Below, piece after piece: positions 1 to 7,540 of a DNA stretch of 46,182 nt (the stretch's first letter is position 1; every line of letters starts with the position of its first letter). The position numbers and the translations under genes are program-made. The DNA comes from Prevotella sp. GTDB lineage: Bacteria > Bacteroidota > Bacteroidia > Bacteroidales > Bacteroidaceae. Location of the stretch: the NCBI GenBank assembly GCA_017459445.1, contig JAFUDJ010000001.1:1-46182 (forward strand). Reading direction: 5' to 3'. The notes beneath the pieces are model-generated. The model ran no database searches. It was not told where the DNA came from and saw only the letters and a program-made list of their open reading frames with translations.

Positions 1-153
1 AAGGCCACGCTCCAGGGCAGCCTCGTTGATGTCGTTGAAGATAATGTTCTTGATACCGGCAGCCACGAAAGCCTTGGCAATGTTAAAACCGATACCATAG
101 GAAGCGCCGGTAATCCAGGCGTTCTTTCCTTCTAATGAAAACATGTTTGCCAT
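1..153 (-). CDS. kduD: KduD, 2-deoxy-D-gluconate 3-dehydrogenase family SDR (N-terminal part)
   Basis: The first 51 codons of a short-chain dehydrogenase run off the left edge of the window. The translation starts MANMFSLEGK and soon shows TGASYGIG, the Rossmann-fold TGxxxGxG cofactor motif of SDR enzymes, then a beta-strand and an Asp typical of NAD(H) selection. SDR membership is seen directly; the KduD call is inferred from kduI directly upstream on the same strand. KduI and KduD act in sequence on the 4-deoxy-5-keto-uronate released from pectin and other uronans. I chose the ATG at 151-153; a second in-frame ATG nine bases downstream is also possible. The 151-base spacer from kduI is almost entirely an octamer repeat. 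Confidence 0.75.
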   Translation of the reverse strand, partial: MANMFSLEGKNAWITGASYGIGFNIAKAFVAAGIKNIIFNDINEAALERGL

Positions 154-160
154 AATTCTT

Positions 161-304
161 TTTCGTTATTTCGTTGTTTCAATATTTCGATTCTTCGTTA
201 TTTCGATTTTTCGACGGCTCGAAATTTCGTTATTTCGATTCTTCGGTGGCTCGAATTTTCGATTTTTCGATGCTCCGATGTCTCGAAATTTCGATATTCC
301 GACC
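161..304 (-). repeat. Octamer tandem array, 18 units, between kduI and kduD
   Basis: Eighteen consecutive 8-bp units, TTTCGATT-like on the plus strand and AATCGAAA-like on the coding strand, fill the spacer exactly from the base after the kduI stop codon to eight bases before the kduD start. Units vary, but the TCG core keeps its phase throughout. The same unit in the same coding-strand orientation recurs at 31237-31292. Confidence 0.9.
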
Positions 305-1147
305 TTACTTCAAGTCGGTAATCTTCGAGAAATCCTGGTCGCCATAGTCCAGGTTCTCGCCGCCCATGCCCCAGATAAAGGTATAGTTATGGGTGGCGGC
401 GGCGCTATGGATGCTCCATTCGGGCGACAGCACGGCCTGGTCGCCCTTCATCCAGAGGTGACGCGTCTCGTCCACCTCGCCCATGAAGTGGCAGACGGCC
501 TGCTCTTCAGGCACCTCGAAATAGAAATAGGCCTCCATGCGACGGCTGTGGACATGGGCCGGCATCGTGTTCCACACCGAACCGGTGGCCAGTTCCGTCA
601 TACCCATCTGCAGCTGACAGGTGGGCAGCACCTGGTTGACCAGCATCTTATTGATGTCGCGCTCGTTGGACATCTCCAGCGAACCCATGTGAGCCACGAC
701 GGCATCAGCCTTGGTCACCTTCTTGCAAGGATACTCGCAATGGGCCGTGCAGGAGTTGAAGTAGAACTTGGCAGGCTTCTCGCCGTCCTTCGAGCAGAAC
801 AGCACGTCGCGGTCGCCACGGCCGATGTACAGGGCTTCCTTGTAGTCGAGCTCAAAAGTCTCGTCGCCCACCTTCACACAACCGGCACCGCCGACGTTGA
901 AGATACCGATTTCGCGGCGCGTGGTGAAATAAGGAGCCTTCAGCGGGTCGATGGCTTCCAGCTTCAGGCACTCCTTGACGGGCATGGCACCGCCAACAAC
1001 CATGCGGTCGTACATGCTGTACACCATGTTCACCTCGTCGGCGGCAAACACTTTCTCAATCAGGAAGTCGCGGCGAATGCGCTTGGTGTCATAACTCTTT
1101 GCGTCCTCTGGATGGGCCGCATAGCGAATCTCGTAATTTGTCTTCAT
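305..1147 (-). CDS. kduI: 5-dehydro-4-deoxy-D-glucuronate isomerase
   Basis: A 280-residue protein of normal KduI length. It isomerizes 5-keto-4-deoxyuronate to 3-deoxy-D-glycero-2,5-hexodiulosonate in the cytoplasm during breakdown of uronic-acid polysaccharides. The sequence begins MKTNYEIRYAAHPEDAKSYD and carries the cupin metal-binding stretch HVHSRRMEAYFYFEV at about residues 195-210, followed by a WSIHSAAATHNYTFIWGMGG segment near the C-terminus that matches the family end. A -7 element TATCTTTG sits 45 bases upstream. The gene is followed by kduD, so the two form a small uronate operon on the minus strand. There is no sign of truncation. Confidence 0.95.
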   Translation of the reverse strand: MKTNYEIRYAAHPEDAKSYDTKRIRRDFLIEKVFAADEVNMVYSMYDRMVVGGAMPVKECLKLEAIDPLKAPYFTTRREIGIFNVGGAGCVKVGDETFELDYKEALYIGRGDRDVLFCSKDGEKPAKFYFNSCTAHCEYPCKKVTKADAVVAHMGSLEMSNERDINKMLVNQVLPTCQLQMGMTELATGSVWNTMPAHVHSRRMEAYFYFEVPEEQAVCHFMGEVDETRHLWMKGDQAVLSPEWSIHSAAATHNYTFIWGMGGENLDYGDQDFSKITDLK

Positions 1148-1191
1148 AAAAAAATTTGCTCTCTATTTTGTTTTAGTATGTTATCAAACTG

Positions 1192-1199
1192 CAAAGATA
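1192..1199 (-). promoter_or_regulatory. Bacteroidetes -7 element for kduI
   Basis: TATCTTTG on the minus strand matches TAnnTTTG and gives a leader of about 40 bases before kduI. A clear -33 TTTG was not seen. Confidence 0.6.
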
Positions 1200-1285
1200 G
1201 CACTTTTTTCCAACTAACGCGCCTTTTATGGCAGGAATTAAATTAGTTTAAGATTCAAGGCAACGGGGGATTCATAAAAAATGCG

Positions 1286-1293
1286 TATCTTTG
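1286..1293 (+). promoter_or_regulatory. -7 element for the ompH-murI unit
   Basis: TATCTTTG followed by CC, 27 bases before the chosen ompH start. It marks the start at 1321 as correct, because the earlier in-frame TTG lies inside the promoter. Confidence 0.65.
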
Positions 1294-1320
1294 CCACCGA
1301 ATTTCAAAATAACGACATCC

Positions 1321-1845
1321 ATGAAGAAAGTAGTACTATTACTCATGATGACCCTGATAGGGATGACGGGTTACGCACAGGACAATGCACAGGCCGGCAC
1401 GCTGAAGTTCGGATACCTGAGCTACGAGGCGGTATTCCAGGCCATGCCGGAATATGCCGCCATGCAGGCCAATATGGAACAGCTGCGCAGCCAGTACGAG
1501 GCTGAGATGAAGCGCGTGGAGGACGACTTCAACAAGAAGTACGAAGAATTCCTCGACGGGCAGAGCAGCTATCCGCAGACCATCCTGCAGAAGCGCCAGG
1601 CCGAGCTGCAGGAGCTGCTCGACCGTAACATCGCCTTCAAGAAGGAGAGCCAGCGCCTGCTGGACAAGGCCCAGGCCGAGGCCGAGGCGCCGCTGAAGGC
1701 CCGCTTGTACGAGGTACTGGCCAAGGTGGCCTCCGAGCGCGGCTTCGCCTTTGTGCTGAATACCGACGTCAATGCCGTCCCCTGGCTGAATGTCGCCATG
1801 GGTGAGAACATCACCGATAGCGTCAAGGACGCCCTCCAGCAATAA
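1321..1845 (+). CDS. OmpH/Skp family periplasmic chaperone
   Basis: A 174-residue exported protein. It starts MKKVVLLLMMTLIGMTGYAQ, a signal peptide ending at a probable AQ cleavage site. The central part (about residues 50-130) is strongly charged, rich in Gln, Glu and Lys, and predicted to be a long coiled coil, as in Skp, whose helical arms hold unfolded outer-membrane proteins in the periplasm. The segment FGYLSYEAVFQAMPEYAAMQ near the N-terminus is typical of Bacteroidetes OmpH proteins. The ATG at 1321 was chosen over an upstream TTG because the signal peptide starts there and the promoter lies between them. murI follows closely, a common arrangement in this phylum. Confidence 0.88.
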   Translation: MKKVVLLLMMTLIGMTGYAQDNAQAGTLKFGYLSYEAVFQAMPEYAAMQANMEQLRSQYEAEMKRVEDDFNKKYEEFLDGQSSYPQTILQKRQAELQELLDRNIAFKKESQRLLDKAQAEAEAPLKARLYEVLAKVASERGFAFVLNTDVNAVPWLNVAMGENITDSVKDALQQ

Positions 1846-1852
1846 TCAGCCC

Positions 1853-2686
1853 GTGTTCAGCAAGGCGCCCGGCCCCATCGGCATCTTCGACAGCGGCTAC
1901 GGCGGACTGACCATCCTGCATGGCATCCGCCAGCTGCTTCCCCAGTACGACTACCTCTATCTGGGCGACAATGCCCGTACACCCTACGGCACGCGCTCCT
2001 TCGACGTGGTCTACGAGTTCACCCGCCAGGCCGTCGTCAAGCTGTTCGACATGGGGTGCCACCTGGTCATCTTAGGCTGTAACACGGCGTCGGCCAAGGC
2101 CCTGCGCACCATTCAGCAGCACGACCTGCCGCAACTCGACCCCGACCGCCGCGTGTTAGGCATCATACGGCCCACCGCAGAAGTCATCGGCTCGCTGACG
2201 CAGAGCCGCCACGTAGGCATCTTCGCCACGGAGGGAACCATCAGGAGCGAGTCGTACAACCTGGAAATACGCAAACTGTTCCCCGACATCACCGTCAGCG
2301 GCGTGGCCTGTCCCTTCTGGGTGCCGCTGGTGGAATACAACGAAGCCGACTCGCCCGGCGCCGACTATTTCGTCAAGAAGCGCGTCGACCAGCTCATGCG
2401 CCTCGACCCCGCCATCGACACCGTCATTCTCGGCTGCACACACTACCCGCTCCTGCTGCCCAAGATTCACAAGTACATACCCCGTGGCATCCGCATCGTC
2501 GCCCAGGGCGAATACGTGGCCTCCTCGCTACAGCACTACTTCGAGCGCCATCCCGCCATCGAACAGCGATGCACCCGTGGCGGACAGACGCACTATCTGA
2601 CCACGGAGAATCCCGAGAAATTCAAGGAACAGGCCCAGCTCTTCCTACGCGAACCGGTGGAAGTGGAGAATGTCACCCTCGGCTAA
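1853..2686 (+). CDS. murI: Glutamate racemase
   Basis: A cytoplasmic enzyme that makes D-glutamate for peptidoglycan. The N-terminal motif GIFDSGYGGLT is diagnostic. The two catalytic cysteines are seen in GCNTASAKAL (about Cys76) and GCTHYPLL (about Cys195). The likely start is the GTG at 1853, seven bases after the ompH stop, giving 277 residues; an ATG at 1790 would add 21 residues inside ompH that do not look like part of the family. The final TAA overlaps the TAG of the convergent peptidase gene by two bases. It is probably cotranscribed with ompH. Confidence 0.92.
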   Translation: MFSKAPGPIGIFDSGYGGLTILHGIRQLLPQYDYLYLGDNARTPYGTRSFDVVYEFTRQAVVKLFDMGCHLVILGCNTASAKALRTIQQHDLPQLDPDRRVLGIIRPTAEVIGSLTQSRHVGIFATEGTIRSESYNLEIRKLFPDITVSGVACPFWVPLVEYNEADSPGADYFVKKRVDQLMRLDPAIDTVILGCTHYPLLLPKIHKYIPRGIRIVAQGEYVASSLQHYFERHPAIEQRCTRGGQTHYLTTENPEKFKEQAQLFLREPVEVENVTLG

Positions 2687-3480
2687 CGCCCCTCGTAGGC
2701 CTTACGCGTCAGGTAGAGGGCTATCATGTCGCGCCACATCTTCTTATACGACACGTACACCAGCCCCCGATACGGACGGTCGGAACCCCATGAGTTTTTC
2801 ATGATATAGTAAGGACGCCCCTGCTCGCTATGCGCCATGCCGACGATGGCCATGGCGTGGCCGCGACTCTCCCAGCAGACGGGGTGGCGGTGCAGAAGGG
2901 CACTGTCGATGCGGCTCTGCAGCGTGTCCATCGGCACATTCAGCAGGCGGTTGTGCTCCCAGTTGTCGGGCACAGGCACGTCAATCATTTTATAATAAGG
3001 AGAATCAGGGAAGCACGTCAGGCCGACATACTCGCCGGGGGCACACACGGAGCGCCCGAACTCACCCGGCGTATAGCGCGCCCCCAGCATGAAGACGCTC
3101 TTCGGCGTCTTCAGCGCGTCGGCGGCATCGTCGGGCAGCACGTCGTAAGGCACCACGCCGTAGCGCCCTATCATATTCAGCAGCGTCTGTCCCATAGCCC
3201 GTTGCGACAGCTTCTCCTTCGTCACCGTCTGCTGATACGTCTTCAGCATACGGCCGATGAATACCGGCGACAGGTTCACCGAGTCGCCGCGCAGCAGATG
3301 TTCCGTCTCGATAGTGGCCAGCATGGCGTACGCCCAGCACAGCTCGCTGCGCCCCTGGTCCTTGACGGGCGTCATGGGCAGCAGCATGTCGTCGGTAAAA
3401 ATATGGCGCGGACGCCGCTCAGCACAGGCCGCCAGCATCAGCACCGCCATGGCAACCATCATTCCATTCCTTATTTTCAT
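2683..3480 (-). CDS. Papain-like (C1) cysteine peptidase lipoprotein
   Basis: A 265-residue protein beginning MKIRNGMMVAMAVLMLAAC, a lipoprotein signal with the lipidated Cys at residue 19. The papain-type active site is complete: oxyanion Gln42 in VKDQG, nucleophile Cys48 in SELCWAYA, His208 in RGHAMAIVG and Asn229 in KNSWG. Bacteroidales carry related C1 peptidases, some acting in protein degradation outside the cell; the target here is unknown. The start at 3480 is chosen for the lipobox. A TACCTTTG promoter element ends only five bases before this ATG, so the mRNA may be nearly leaderless. Further promoter-like copies lie upstream in the 79-bp repeat. Confidence 0.85.
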   Translation of the reverse strand: MKIRNGMMVAMAVLMLAACAERRPRHIFTDDMLLPMTPVKDQGRSELCWAYAMLATIETEHLLRGDSVNLSPVFIGRMLKTYQQTVTKEKLSQRAMGQTLLNMIGRYGVVPYDVLPDDAADALKTPKSVFMLGARYTPGEFGRSVCAPGEYVGLTCFPDSPYYKMIDVPVPDNWEHNRLLNVPMDTLQSRIDSALLHRHPVCWESRGHAMAIVGMAHSEQGRPYYIMKNSWGSDRPYRGLVYVSYKKMWRDMIALYLTRKAYEGR

Positions 3481-3486
3481 AGATGC

Positions 3487-3838
3487 AAAGGTACGATTAA
3501 GCGAGAACAAAACAAAAGAATTTATTCTTTTTTTTGTCGAGCGTGAGTACTTTCGAGCGAAGCTCAAAGGTACGAATAAGCGAGAACAAAACAAAAGAAT
3601 TTATTCTTTTTTTTGTCGAGCGCGAGTACTTTCGAGCGAAGCTCAAAGGTACGAATAAGCGAGAACAAAACAAAAGAATTTATTCTTTTTTTTGTCGAGC
3701 GCGAGTACTTTCGAGCGAAGCTCAAAGGTACGAATAAGCGAGGGAAACGCCAAATTTATTTGAGCATTTCCGAGCGAGAGTACTTTCGACCGCAGGTCAA
3801 AGGTACGAATAAGCGAGGGAAATGCCAAATTTAAAAGG
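3487..3838 (-). repeat. 79-bp tandem repeat carrying promoter copies
   Basis: Three nearly identical 79-bp units start at 3487, 3566 and 3645. A diverged 75-bp unit starts at 3724 and a partial one at 3799. Read on the minus strand, the three full units contain TTTTG, 19 bases, then TACCTTTG, the Bacteroidetes -33/-7 spacing, pointing toward the cysteine peptidase. Each full unit also has an AAAAGAAT/ATTCTTTT hairpin and a GAGC-GAA-GCTC palindrome. The short reading frames across the array only reflect the repeat. Confidence 0.9.
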
Positions 3839-4209
3839 CGTATTTATCCTTCCAACCCTCCATCCTGCACCAGAAACGGATTTCCTGGAATTTCAACTAA
3901 TGTACCAAAAATCGTAACTATCCAGCGAATCGCCACGAGCCTCTTTTTTTGAAACAAATTCCCACTAATTGGCACTAATTTTATCCACAAATGATAATCA
4001 ATATTCGTGGACAGGCCACATTAGTGGCCGTAATTTGTGCAAATTAGTGCCTATTTGTTTCTGAAAAGAAGGAAAGAAATTTTCGTAATTGCCATAATCA
4101 TTACTTTGAGGCAGCTATTCGGCGCAGCCAAAATTATGTGAATGACGGTAATTTCTTTCATTTTCCATTTTTTTGTTTCAATAATTTTGGCCGTTAGCCA
4201 AATTATTCC
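3839..4209. other. Gene-free stretch with nested inverted repeats
   Basis: No gene is seen. An imperfect inverted repeat pairs 3952-3970 with 4042-4060 (16 of 19 positions). Inside it, GGCCAC-ATTA-GTGGCC forms a hairpin at 4014-4029. CCAAAATTAT at 4128-4137 pairs perfectly with 4181-4190 and overlaps the -33 region of the next promoter. The ATTAGTG words suggest old repeat sequence. Confidence 0.6.
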
Positions 4210-4217
4210 TACCTTTG
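4186..4217 (+). promoter_or_regulatory. Promoter of the structured RNA / surface protein gene
   Basis: TTTG at 4186-4189, a 20-base spacer and TACCTTTG at 4210-4217 match the Bacteroidetes consensus. The spacer holds an inverted repeat (AATTTTGGC, CGTTA, GCCAAATT) that could be an operator. Transcription would start about 4221-4224. Confidence 0.7.
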
Positions 4218-4220
4218 CAC

Positions 4221-4400
4221 CCGACATCCGCAGGAAGGACTTGCGGAATACGCTCAATTCCCAGACGAACTACCACACCGAATAGGAATTTTTAGAGCAT
4301 TTATCAATCATTGGAGCTTGCGCCACGTGCGCAGACTTCTAATATGATTGATAAGGTTGTGGTAGACCTGTCTGGGAGTATGAGGGTCTGCGCACACCTT
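4221..4400 (+). ncRNA. Candidate structured RNA with a pseudoknot
   Basis: Several long exact pairings lie just after a promoter. P1 is TCCGCA 4227-4232 with 4242-4247. P2 is CCCAGAC 4260-4266 with 4370-4376, continued by CTACCACA 4270-4277 with 4358-4365. P3, nested in P2, is TTATCAATCAT 4301-4311 with 4344-4354. P4 is GTGCGCAGAC 4327-4336, inside the P3 loop, with 4386-4395, outside P2, so P4 forms a pseudoknot or an alternative fold. It could be a cis-acting leader of the gene at 4474 or a separate small RNA. I do not recognise the family. Confidence 0.65.
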
Positions 4401-4473
4401 ATTATATATATAGGTTAGTACAGCCCGCTGCATGAGGAAGAATTTTCAAAGTACTAACTAAATTTTATACAGT

Positions 4474-7185
4474 ATGAAAAAACTATTCTTAGTTAAATCA
4501 TTGCTCCTGCTATGCGCCCTCATAGCAGGAAGTACGGGTGCATGGGCGGATACGACTTGGTCATACACTTTCGTTTCTGGTGGTTGCTTTACCACCACTG
4601 GCGACAAGACGTTAAATGGCGTTTCATGGACTTTAGCTCAACCTAGTGGAACTACCTATGCCAGCTATGAAAACAATAATGCTGGTCAGCAACTCGGCAA
4701 AAAAAACAGTGGAACTACATCAGTCCTTTCAACTGAGGGAATCACAGGAACCATTACATCTGTAAAAATCAATGCTAAGGCTGGCACCAGTGGCACGGCC
4801 AGCATTAAGGTTGGTGGAACTTCTTATTTGTGTAACAGCAACACATCTGTTAGTCTTACTTCGAGTTATGCTGACTATGAGTTTGCGGGTTCCTCATCTG
4901 GTAAGATAGAAATAACGATGATTCAAACTGGAGAAAAAGCATTATACGTTAAAAGTATAACAGTTACATATACAAACACTCCTAACGTTGCTGCTATCGG
5001 CGATTTGAACATTGGCTCTCTTGAATTTGATGCAACAGGAACGCTTACGGCTCCGACCGTTACACCCGCAACCGGTCTTTCCTCTACCGACTATACTGCT
5101 GCTTGGACTCCAATAGACAACGACTTGATACTTCTCGACAGCGATGGCGAATACATTATTGGTTCTGAAAAAGGCTCTGTTGAGGTTGAGTATAAAGTTA
5201 CTCCTACCGAAGCCAATGCGGCTTCCTACCTTGAAGTGTCTAAAACCTTCACCATCAAGATTGTTGACCCGAACGCTGGTGACGGTACAGAGGCAAAGCC
5301 GTATAGCGTATCTGAGCTGACGGAGGCGATTGACGAGGGGACGATTACCAACGGAACAGAGTGCTACGTTACGGGCGTTGTATCGAGCATAGGTGAATTC
5401 GACACCACAACCAAGGGCATTACCTACTGGATTTCTGACGACGGAACAACTACGAGCCAGTTCCAAGTCTTTAAAGGCAAAGGCCTGAACGGTGCAGACT
5501 TCTCGGCAGCCACAGATATTGAGACAGGTGCTTTGGTAACGGTTAAAGGAAACGTCAGCATAAGCGGTTTGACTGTTAATACACTTGACGGCAGTGAGAT
5601 TGTTCAGCTGACGCAGCGTACAAAGGTGAACATCACATCGTTCAGTGCTGACGAGACTACGCTTGTGGTAAACGACGAGACCTCAACGACCGTTGCCAAC
5701 GACGTTCCCGCTTGGACTGCTAATTATAGCTATAGCTCTGACAACGAGGATGTAGCTATGGTGGACGAGGATGGTGTCATCTATGCTGTTGCCAAGGGTA
5801 CGGCAACCATCACCGTCACTCCCAATATTGCAGCTAACGATGCTAACTACCGCGTCGGCGAAACGAAGTCTGTGGAGATTACCGTCAATAATCCCAGCTA
5901 TACCGCCAGCTTCTCTGTGAATGGCGTCATTGACGAGGCCAACAACTCTGTAACTGAGCAAGGCGAGGCCATCACCTTCCCTGCTAATCCCGCAGCCATC
6001 GGCAGCAAGTCGTTTGTTGGATGGATGAAGGGCGAGGGCATTTCTGGCGCAACCGACACGGCTCCCACGCTGTACACTACCGACAACATGGGCAGTGCCA
6101 ATGTCACGTACTATGCAGTGTTTGCTTCACAAACAGTAACAGAAAAAATAGATGTTCTAAACCGTGCTCTTACTGGTGTTACAAGCACCAACTCTTATTC
6201 TGATTGGTCAGGAAAGACGGCAACTTCAGAAAATCACTCCGATGCCGTATACGCTGGTAATAGTTGTGGTGACAATAGTTCAATACAACTCCGCACAAAT
6301 AATAGTAACAGTGGAATTGTTGCAACTACATCTGGTGGTAAAGTCAAGAAAGTAACAGTAGTTTGGAATAGCAATACTACAGATACTAGAGTATTAGACG
6401 TCTATGGAGCGAATACAGCTTATACAGCTGCCACCAACCTGTATAGCACTTCAACTCAAGGCACAAAGTTAGGTAGCATTGCAAAGGCAAGTGCAACCGA
6501 ACTTACCATTGAAGGTGATTATACCTATATTGGCTTACGCTCTAAAGATGGTGCCATGTACCTCACATCTGTTTCCATCACTTGGGATGCCTCCACCTAT
6601 TCCGGCTACTGCACCTCCGTCAAGGAAGAAGTTTCCGTTGCCGCTACAGGTTTCTCAACCTATGTCAATGCTGACTGCGCTTTAGACTTCGAGAATACTG
6701 GCATTACTGCCTATGTCGTAAAGGCTAATAATGCAGAAAGCGTGACGCTGGAGGCTAAGACGAGTGTGGCTGCCGGTGAACCCGTGCTGCTGTATGCCAA
6801 TGGCGGTGCTACCGTGAACGTTCCCGTAATTGCTACGGCTACTGCCACCGATGGCAACCTGCTCGTGGCTGGTACAGGCGAAAGAATTACCTATACTGAT
6901 ACTACGCCCTACTATGTGCTGTCTACCGAGGGTGGCGTAACGGGCTTCTATCGTGCCAACAACACGTTGGTGCCTGAGGGCAAGGCTTATCTGAATGCCG
7001 GTACAGCAGGTGCCCGCTTCTTCGCTCTTGACCTTAATGGCGAGACAACAGGCATAGATGCTTTGCTAATTGATAATGGACAATTGACAATTGACAATGC
7101 TGTCTACAACCTCAACGGCCAGCGCGTGATGAATCCTGCCAAGGGCTTGTATATCGTGAATGGTCGTAAGGTGGTCGTGAAATAA
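4474..7185 (+). CDS. Large secreted multidomain surface protein with T9SS-like tail
   Basis: A 903-residue exported protein: signal peptide MKKLFLVKSLLLLCALIAG, then beta-rich repeats. Around residues 270-370 is a segment starting GDGTEAKPYSVSELTEAI that resembles the DUF6359-type OB-fold module of Bacteroidales surface proteins. A bacterial Ig-like (Big2-type) unit follows, ending YAVAKGTATITVTPN, then an InlB-repeat-like piece near residues 475-550. The last 25 residues contain YNLNGQRV and KGLYIVNGRKVVVK, a short version of the type A sorting tail, so secretion by the type IX system is inferred. The 3' third is nearly identical to the gene at 7908. No catalytic motif was seen; adhesion or glycan binding is possible. 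A structured leader precedes it. Confidence 0.75.
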   Translation: MKKLFLVKSLLLLCALIAGSTGAWADTTWSYTFVSGGCFTTTGDKTLNGVSWTLAQPSGTTYASYENNNAGQQLGKKNSGTTSVLSTEGITGTITSVKINAKAGTSGTASIKVGGTSYLCNSNTSVSLTSSYADYEFAGSSSGKIEITMIQTGEKALYVKSITVTYTNTPNVAAIGDLNIGSLEFDATGTLTAPTVTPATGLSSTDYTAAWTPIDNDLILLDSDGEYIIGSEKGSVEVEYKVTPTEANAASYLEVSKTFTIKIVDPNAGDGTEAKPYSVSELTEAIDEGTITNGTECYVTGVVSSIGEFDTTTKGITYWISDDGTTTSQFQVFKGKGLNGADFSAATDIETGALVTVKGNVSISGLTVNTLDGSEIVQLTQRTKVNITSFSADETTLVVNDETSTTVANDVPAWTANYSYSSDNEDVAMVDEDGVIYAVAKGTATITVTPNIAANDANYRVGETKSVEITVNNPSYTASFSVNGVIDEANNSVTEQGEAITFPANPAAIGSKSFVGWMKGEGISGATDTAPTLYTTDNMGSANVTYYAVFASQTVTEKIDVLNRALTGVTSTNSYSDWSGKTATSENHSDAVYAGNSCGDNSSIQLRTNNSNSGIVATTSGGKVKKVTVVWNSNTTDTRVLDVYGANTAYTAATNLYSTSTQGTKLGSIAKASATELTIEGDYTYIGLRSKDGAMYLTSVSITWDASTYSGYCTSVKEEVSVAATGFSTYVNADCALDFENTGITAYVVKANNAESVTLEAKTSVAAGEPVLLYANGGATVNVPVIATATATDGNLLVAGTGERITYTDTTPYYVLSTEGGVTGFYRANNTLVPEGKAYLNAGTAGARFFALDLNGETTGIDALLIDNGQLTIDNAVYNLNGQRVMNPAKGLYIVNGRKVVVK

Positions 7186-7432
7186 GGATTGAATAATGTC
7201 TAAGGAGTTTAGGAGACAAGGAAATTCCCAAACCACCCCTACCCCTCCTTTGGGAAAGGAGGGGAGTTGGAGGGGGATGGAAAAACTCCTTTAAATCCTT
7301 TAAATCCTTAGACAAAGAAGAAAAAGTAGAACTAATAAAACAGAAAAGCAAGATGAAAAAGACATATATAGTACCGTCATTAGTGACGATAAACATTCAG
7401 GTGAACCAGTTTCTTGCTGCGTCGCCCATCGA
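6718..7432 (+). repeat. Segmental duplication, copy A
   Basis: About 700 bp covering the 3' end of the surface protein gene, the spacer and the start of the small acidic ORF is repeated at 10311-11024. The offset is a constant 3593 bases through the coding part and spacer, dropping to 3592 after a single missing A. Confidence 0.9.
7200..7311 (+). repeat. Inverted-repeat spacer element, copy A
   Basis: CTAAGGA at one end and TCCTTAG at the other enclose a perfect 10-bp hairpin, CCCCTCCTTT 7242-7251 with AAAGGAGGGG 7255-7264. It lies between the surface protein gene and its small acidic ORF and may terminate transcription or protect the mRNA end. Confidence 0.65.
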
Positions 7433-7529
7433 CACTGAGAATAACAAGGCCAGCCTGAACAGCACTTTCGCTACGGAGAACGGCACCGCAGGCGCCCGTG
7501 GCTGGTTCGATGACGACGACGAAGACTAA
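7353..7529 (+). CDS. 58-residue acidic-tailed small protein, copy A
   Basis: A short ORF, not previously named as far as I know. It starts MKKTYIVPSLVTINIQVNQF, continues LAASP, has a Thr/Asn-rich middle and ends GWFDDDDED. The paralog at 10945 has the same length. Its C-terminal half differs in DNA mostly at silent or conservative positions while the GWFDD end is kept, which argues that the ORF is translated. It sits 167 bases after a surface protein gene and is probably cotranscribed with it. Small Bacteroidales proteins opening MKKTY and ending in an acidic run are common; their function is unknown to me. The N-terminus is not a convincing signal peptide. Confidence 0.75.
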   Translation: MKKTYIVPSLVTINIQVNQFLAASPIDTENNKASLNSTFATENGTAGARGWFDDDDED

Positions 7530-7540
7530 GCACTCACGGA

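Noticed and set aside
143-1246. Long plus-strand ORF opposite kduI
   Set aside because: It is the shadow of kduI and the octamer array; its protein is low-complexity and matches nothing I know.
3257-3834. Several overlapping ORFs with repeated SENKTKEFILFFVE-like peptides
   Set aside because: They translate the 79-bp DNA repeat; no start context and no conservation argument.
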